Below, one piece after another: positions 45,280-49,110 of a DNA stretch of 49,110 nt. Every line of letters begins with the position of its first letter. Positions within the stretch are counted from its first letter, which is position 1. The position numbers were made by a program, and so were the translations under genes. The stretch is from a virus, in the IMG/VR virus record IMGVR_UViG_3300025941_000005, positions 1 to 49,110 of that record; one strand, 5' to 3'. Under the pieces are notes generated by a model. It did no database searches. It was given only the letters and a program-made list of their open reading frames with translations, and was not told the origin of the DNA.

Positions 45280-46092
45280 ATGGGATTCGAGAAAAACTAT
45301 CTCTTCGGCAAAGTGGACATCGATTTAACCTCGACGGGTTCAGGTGTGTTCACTTTGCAGACCGACATTCCCGGCCGTGCATTGGCGCAGACGTTCAGCT
45401 TCACGATTCCATCGGGCACTCGGCGCCCAGTTTCTTCGCGGCTGCCGGGCACCATGCAGGGTCACTACTGCACCGGGCGATACGTACCCGCGGCTGGTGG
45501 ACAGACGGAACTCTACGGCGTAAGGGTATGGGCCCGGGAGCTGCCAACGGGCCAGTGGGCGTGGTACGTGCTGCCCGTGGTCGAGACGGGGCTCGAATAT
45601 CAGGCCATCAATCTGCCGGTAGAACCAACAGGTACGAGCTATTCCAAGCTCGAGCTGCCAGTGGAACCTACCGGCGAATCCTTTTCCAAGATGAGTCTGC
45701 CGGTAGAACCGACCGAAGAGAGTTTCCAAAAGCTCAGTCTGCCGGTGGAACCCACAGGCGAGAGCTACAGCCCCGTGCAAATTCCGGTGGAACCTACCGG
45801 CGAGACGTATTCCAAAATGGCGCTACCCGTGGAGCCAACCAGCGAGACGTACAGCCCGCTATCGATACCCGTTGAACCCACTGGCGAAACGTACTCGAAA
45901 ATGGCGCTACCCGTTGAACCCACCGAGGAAAGTTTTCAAAAGCTCAGTCTGCCGGTTGAACCGACAGGCGAGACGTACAGCGCGCTTACCGTCCCGATTG
46001 AACCGACCGGCGAATCCTACTCTCAGATCAAGCTGCCAGTGAAGAGTACGCCACCCGTTCCTGAATGGGTTGACGTTGGCGTTGACGAATGA
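45280..46092 (+). CDS. Tail fibre-like protein with 14-residue repeats
   Basis: 270 residues. The N-terminal 100 residues resemble the shared tail beta domain ('VFTLQTDIPGRALAQTFSF'). Residues 112-251 hold ten tandem 14-residue repeats (consensus LPVEPTGESYSKMS) and then a short tail. Such repeats form a stiff beta-strand or polyproline-like stalk. It probably links the tail tip to the spike gene downstream, with repeat number free to vary. Confidence 0.7.
   Translation: MGFEKNYLFGKVDIDLTSTGSGVFTLQTDIPGRALAQTFSFTIPSGTRRPVSSRLPGTMQGHYCTGRYVPAAGGQTELYGVRVWARELPTGQWAWYVLPVVETGLEYQAINLPVEPTGTSYSKLELPVEPTGESFSKMSLPVEPTEESFQKLSLPVEPTGESYSPVQIPVEPTGETYSKMALPVEPTSETYSPLSIPVEPTGETYSKMALPVEPTEESFQKLSLPVEPTGETYSALTVPIEPTGESYSQIKLPVKSTPPVPEWVDVGVDE
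45613..46032 (+). repeat. Ten tandem 42-bp repeats encoding VEPTGE units
   Basis: Ten in-frame units, each 42 bp, from 45613; a degenerate eleventh starts at 46033. Units differ mainly in silent positions and in the last residues (KMS, KLS, PVQ, KMA). Units 5 and 7 encode the same 14 residues, as do units 3 and 8. Repeat-number variation is likely. Confidence 0.85.
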
Positions 46093-46526
46093 ACCTGCCG
46101 ATCTCCCCAATCCGCGGCGTGCCTGATGAACTCCTTCAAGCCCTGAACGATCGTTTCCGCCGGGTGCAAACCTCAGACGGACCGGCCGCCACGGTAGTAA
46201 CGCGCTTCGGAGGCGGCACCGGCACGACCACGATTGTGGCGGGTGACGATTCGATCACGTTCAACGGTCTGCCTGTTTCCTATACGGCGCCTTACACGAT
46301 CACAATCACCGCGGGCACAGCAGCCACACCCACTCATCTAACCTCGGTGGCGCATGGCATGGCCACAGGGGCGCCCATCACAATCTCAGGCGCCACTCTC
46401 ACCTGGGCGGCCCTCAACGACAACTGGGTGGCAACCGTGGTCGATGCCGACCACTTCACCGTAGCTTTCAATGCTCTCGTTCCACTACTCGGAGCGCTCA
46501 CCGGAACTGTAACAGCAGACGTGTAA
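46089..46526 (+). CDS. Small FCCH-like tail protein
   Basis: 145 residues. A short helical start, then beta 'TTIVAGDDSITFNGLPVS' and 'ATPTHLTSVAHGMATGAPIT', followed by 'WVATVVDADHFTVAFNA', the pattern of the small beta domain labelled ubiquitin-activating E1 FCCH in phage spike proteins (recalled). A similar domain occurs inside the spike that follows. Overlaps the spike ATG by one base. Confidence 0.65.
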   Translation: MNLPISPIRGVPDELLQALNDRFRRVQTSDGPAATVVTRFGGGTGTTTIVAGDDSITFNGLPVSYTAPYTITITAGTAATPTHLTSVAHGMATGAPITISGATLTWAALNDNWVATVVDADHFTVAFNALVPLLGALTGTVTADV

Positions 46527-49110
46527 TGCCCAGCGCAAGCCAAAGTACCGCGGACTTCAAAGGCGATCGCCTTTCGGTCAAGATGTTCGGCGCCAAGGGC
46601 GATAACGTCCACGACGATACGCCGGCCTTTGCCGCAGGCATTCGGGCGCTACCGATCGGTGGAACGCTCTATGTTCCCCGCGGCAAGTATCTGTTGAAGG
46701 GCACGGGCTCGGAGCTGATCCTCGTCAACCGGCCGGTGTCCATCGTGGGCGAAGGCTGGATGACGCAGCTTCGGATTGACGCCTCGGTGGGCGCGACTAC
46801 CGATGTCATCCGCGTCTATAACCCAGGCGGCGCCAACGTGGACGCCTTCCTGAATCTGGTTTACAGCGGCTTCTGGATTCGGGCGAACGGCGGAACACCG
46901 GCGCGCCATGCGTTCGTCATCGACGGGTCAACCGCCTATATGGCGCACATGACCATCAGCAATATTCTCTTCGGACCCCTGGGCGGTTGGGGAGTCATGC
47001 TGATCAATCCGAATTACCTGGATCGCTGGTTTACGTCGATCATCGGGCCCGGGAATGTCATCTATGGCGGCATGAGCCTTGTAGGCTGCGGTGATTCCAA
47101 CATCATTGTCTACAACACCATCACAGGAGAAAATACCGGCGTTTACGCGGACCTCGTACCGGGCGCCTCAGAGCTGCTGATTCAGGGCAACAACATCACG
47201 ACGAAGGTAAGCGCGATTCATACGATCCGAGGCAACCGCATTAAGATCCTGTACAACAACATCGAGAATCCGACCGCCAACACCTCGGCCAATCACGCCA
47301 TGATCGATATCGACGGACAACCGGGCGACCCCTCGCTGAACGTCGAAGTCCGCGGCAACTACCTGGGCGCGGATGTGATCCCAAATATCTCCTGTATCCG
47401 GGTCAACTGGGCGGACTATACCAAGATCGACGACAACACTTTTACCTTCACGGGTACTGGTTGGGGTGTAAAGATTGAAGCGAACGCCACCAACACACAG
47501 GTAGGCGACTGCAACCGGCCCGTATCCAGTCCGCTTTCGTGGCTGCAAGACAATGCCACCCTGACGTTGCAGACCTCGAAATATTCCGGCCTGCTCTCGG
47601 GCTCAGGGCAACGCATCGGCAACCGTATCCTGATGACGGGCTTTACCGGCACGTGGGTAAAGCTGAACGGAAGCGATCGGCGGCTACTGCCGGGCAGCTT
47701 GCCACTGGGGACCACGATCAAATTGGCGCTCGATGGAGTGACCGGCCCGATGACCGGAACGCCCACGATCATCACGTACAACGACAATGTGCTTTCACCT
47801 CCCCTGGCAATTACCGCGGGCTCTGTAACGGCTGGGCTGATCACCCTTACCACCGCGGCGCGTCAGATCAACCTGCCCACGGCAACGAATGCAAACCCGG
47901 TCGTATTCACTGCAAACCACGGGATGCTTTCAGGCGACCCGCTCACCATTTCAGGCTTTACGGGCGCCTGGGCGGCCTGCAATGGCACACCGTTAATCAC
48001 GGTGATCAACGCCACGACCTTCGCCCTCAATTCGGTCGATTCATCGGCCTTTGGCCCAATCTCGGGAACCGGAATAGGCACGCTTCCTGGGTGCGGTGTT
48101 TCCTTCTCACAGACGGCGCCTAATGTCGCTTACGGGTATCACACCCTGACGTTGAATGCCTTGGGCGGCGACAACACCGCGATTGGCTATAACTGCCTGT
48201 TCTCGAATTACAGCGGGGCAAGAAATACGGCCGTTGGCTCAGCCGTGATGCAGCTCTCTTTGGGCAGCGACAATACCATCGTGGGTGCGCTCGCGGCGCA
48301 GCTCATGACCAATGGCTCCGGGAATACGGCCGTTGGATCGCAAGCGCTCGGGGCGAATCTCACAGGGAATAGCAACACCGCGGTAGGTACGGGAGCTTTA
48401 CCACTTTGCACGGGCAACACCAACGTGGCAATTGGCGCGCAGTGTGGCGGACATCTAAGTACGGGCGGTAGCAACACTCTGGTAGGCCAGGGTGCGGGAT
48501 TCAATATCAATACCGGAAGCTTTAACGTCTGCATCGGCGTGAGCGCCGGATATGCGACCGGGGGACTTCCGATCACATCCGGCAGTAATAACACCTGCAT
48601 TGGAACGGGCTCGAATGTCCACCAGAATACGGCAGTGTATGAAACGGTGATCGGAGCAACAGCAGTAGGGAATGGCGATCACACCGTTACCCTGGGCACC
48701 GCGGCGGAAGATGTGTATATTCCTAGCCTCGTTTCAGCAGCAACGCTTGGGACCGATGCGGCCGGCAAGATCATTGTAGGCGCCGGCGGCGGTTCGCCCT
48801 CACTATCAACGGCCTCGGCTGCGGCAACCGCCACCCTCACGCTATCGGGCACTGTGACGGATGTCGCAGGAGCAACCGTATCGCTCGCTGCTGGTAAATG
48901 GCTGATCACTGCGATATTTGCATTCTCGACCAACCAGGGTGGTACCGCCGTCGGAGTTCTGAATGTGGGTGGCGTTTTACAGGCCGCACAGGCTCAAACG
49001 TATAGCCAAGCTGTGGCGGGCAATGAAATAGTGACGGCCGGCCAATGCTGGATTGTCACCCTCGGCGGAACTACGACGGTGAAGCTCCAGGCTTCAATCG
49101 GTGGAACGGC
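46526..49110 (+). CDS. Tail spike (right part; ends at position 182)
   Basis: 861 codons here, 879 residues in all when joined with 1-182. Order: 'KMFGAKGDNVHDDTPAF', the start signature of pectate-lyase-like beta helices (residues 20-36); about 300 residues of parallel beta helix; an FCCH-like domain ('FTANHGMLSGDPLTISGFTG', near 460); YadA-like head repeats ('NTAIGYNCLF', 'NTAVGSQALG', 'NTAVGTGALP', 'NVAIGAQCGG') near 553-690; a beta-rich C-terminus. Such proteins bind and often cut surface polysaccharide, so it should set host range. Catalytic residues cannot be assigned by eye. Confidence 0.85.
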   Translation, partial: MPSASQSTADFKGDRLSVKMFGAKGDNVHDDTPAFAAGIRALPIGGTLYVPRGKYLLKGTGSELILVNRPVSIVGEGWMTQLRIDASVGATTDVIRVYNPGGANVDAFLNLVYSGFWIRANGGTPARHAFVIDGSTAYMAHMTISNILFGPLGGWGVMLINPNYLDRWFTSIIGPGNVIYGGMSLVGCGDSNIIVYNTITGENTGVYADLVPGASELLIQGNNITTKVSAIHTIRGNRIKILYNNIENPTANTSANHAMIDIDGQPGDPSLNVEVRGNYLGADVIPNISCIRVNWADYTKIDDNTFTFTGTGWGVKIEANATNTQVGDCNRPVSSPLSWLQDNATLTLQTSKYSGLLSGSGQRIGNRILMTGFTGTWVKLNGSDRRLLPGSLPLGTTIKLALDGVTGPMTGTPTIITYNDNVLSPPLAITAGSVTAGLITLTTAARQINLPTATNANPVVFTANHGMLSGDPLTISGFTGAWAACNGTPLITVINATTFALNSVDSSAFGPISGTGIGTLPGCGVSFSQTAPNVAYGYHTLTLNALGGDNTAIGYNCLFSNYSGARNTAVGSAVMQLSLGSDNTIVGALAAQLMTNGSGNTAVGSQALGANLTGNSNTAVGTGALPLCTGNTNVAIGAQCGGHLSTGGSNTLVGQGAGFNINTGSFNVCIGVSAGYATGGLPITSGSNNTCIGTGSNVHQNTAVYETVIGATAVGNGDHTVTLGTAAEDVYIPSLVSAATLGTDAAGKIIVGAGGGSPSLSTASAAATATLTLSGTVTDVAGATVSLAAGKWLITAIFAFSTNQGGTAVGVLNVGGVLQAAQAQTYSQAVAGNEIVTAGQCWIVTLGGTTTVKLQASIGGT
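48984..49110. repeat. Right copy of 127-bp terminal direct repeat
   Basis: Identical to positions 1-127. Marks the assembly join of a circular 48,983-bp genome. Confidence 0.95.

Noticed and set aside
47539-48123. 194-codon plus-strand frame within the spike
   Set aside because: His/Arg/Asn-rich out-of-frame reading of the beta helix.
1-49110. tRNA genes, CRISPR arrays, insertion sequences, diversity-generating retroelement
   Set aside because: No cloverleaf with a T-loop signature, no regularly spaced repeats, no transposase and no reverse transcriptase motif seen by eye; a tRNA scan was not possible.

Overview
This window is a complete, GC-rich, tightly packed phage genome. Its first and last 127 bases are identical, so it closes into a circle of 48,983 bp. 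The tail-spike gene that runs off the right end finishes in frame at position 182. The virion genes are those of a short-tailed (podovirus-like) phage: terminase, portal, scaffold, Mu-gpT-like capsid, several small connector or adaptor proteins, a large tail-nozzle-like protein and a beta-helical spike, with no tape measure, sheath or tail tube. A tyrosine integrase, a serine recombinase and a cargo region suggest a temperate lifestyle. DUF2934, DUF3303, KTSC and Thivi_2564-type proteins would fit an Acidobacteriota or similar soil host; the host is inference only.

Layout. (1) 1-10797, mostly rightward: end of the spike gene, a GNAT protein, two low-complexity virion-like proteins and a 2,629-residue polyvalent protein with ParB-like and N6-adenine methyltransferase domains, in the position of ejection proteins. 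Two short genes appear to be overprinted inside it in another frame. (2) 10798-14899, leftward: small coupled genes plus a 400-aa winged-helix protein, probably the replication initiator, whose gene carries four palindromic sites. (3) 15191-16132: integrase, followed by about 830 bp without a convincing gene but with a bidirectional terminator and a nested stem structure. (4) 16959-22876: a leftward early operon driven by a probable leaderless promoter at 22877-22912, made of ATGA-coupled small genes. It includes four genes of 27-50 codons, three of them single-pass membrane peptides. A rightward secreted malectin-like gene interrupts it. (5) 22941-24631 rightward: zinc ribbon, membrane protein, serine recombinase and a small protein. 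(6) 24742-25820: a divergent LuxR-type regulator and KTSC-domain region. (7) 25871 to the end, rightward late region: membrane/holin-like proteins, TerS, TerL, two HTH regulators, portal, head genes, tail genes and spike. Two small leftward genes lie antisense within it.

Working together: leftward early genes and the initiator would act first, using host replication enzymes because no polymerase, helicase or primase was recognised. The late block packages and builds the particle. The giant polyvalent protein may be ejected with the DNA and protect it, by analogy with phage P1 DarB. No endolysin was recognised. All family assignments come from reading motifs by eye; none was tested by database search.
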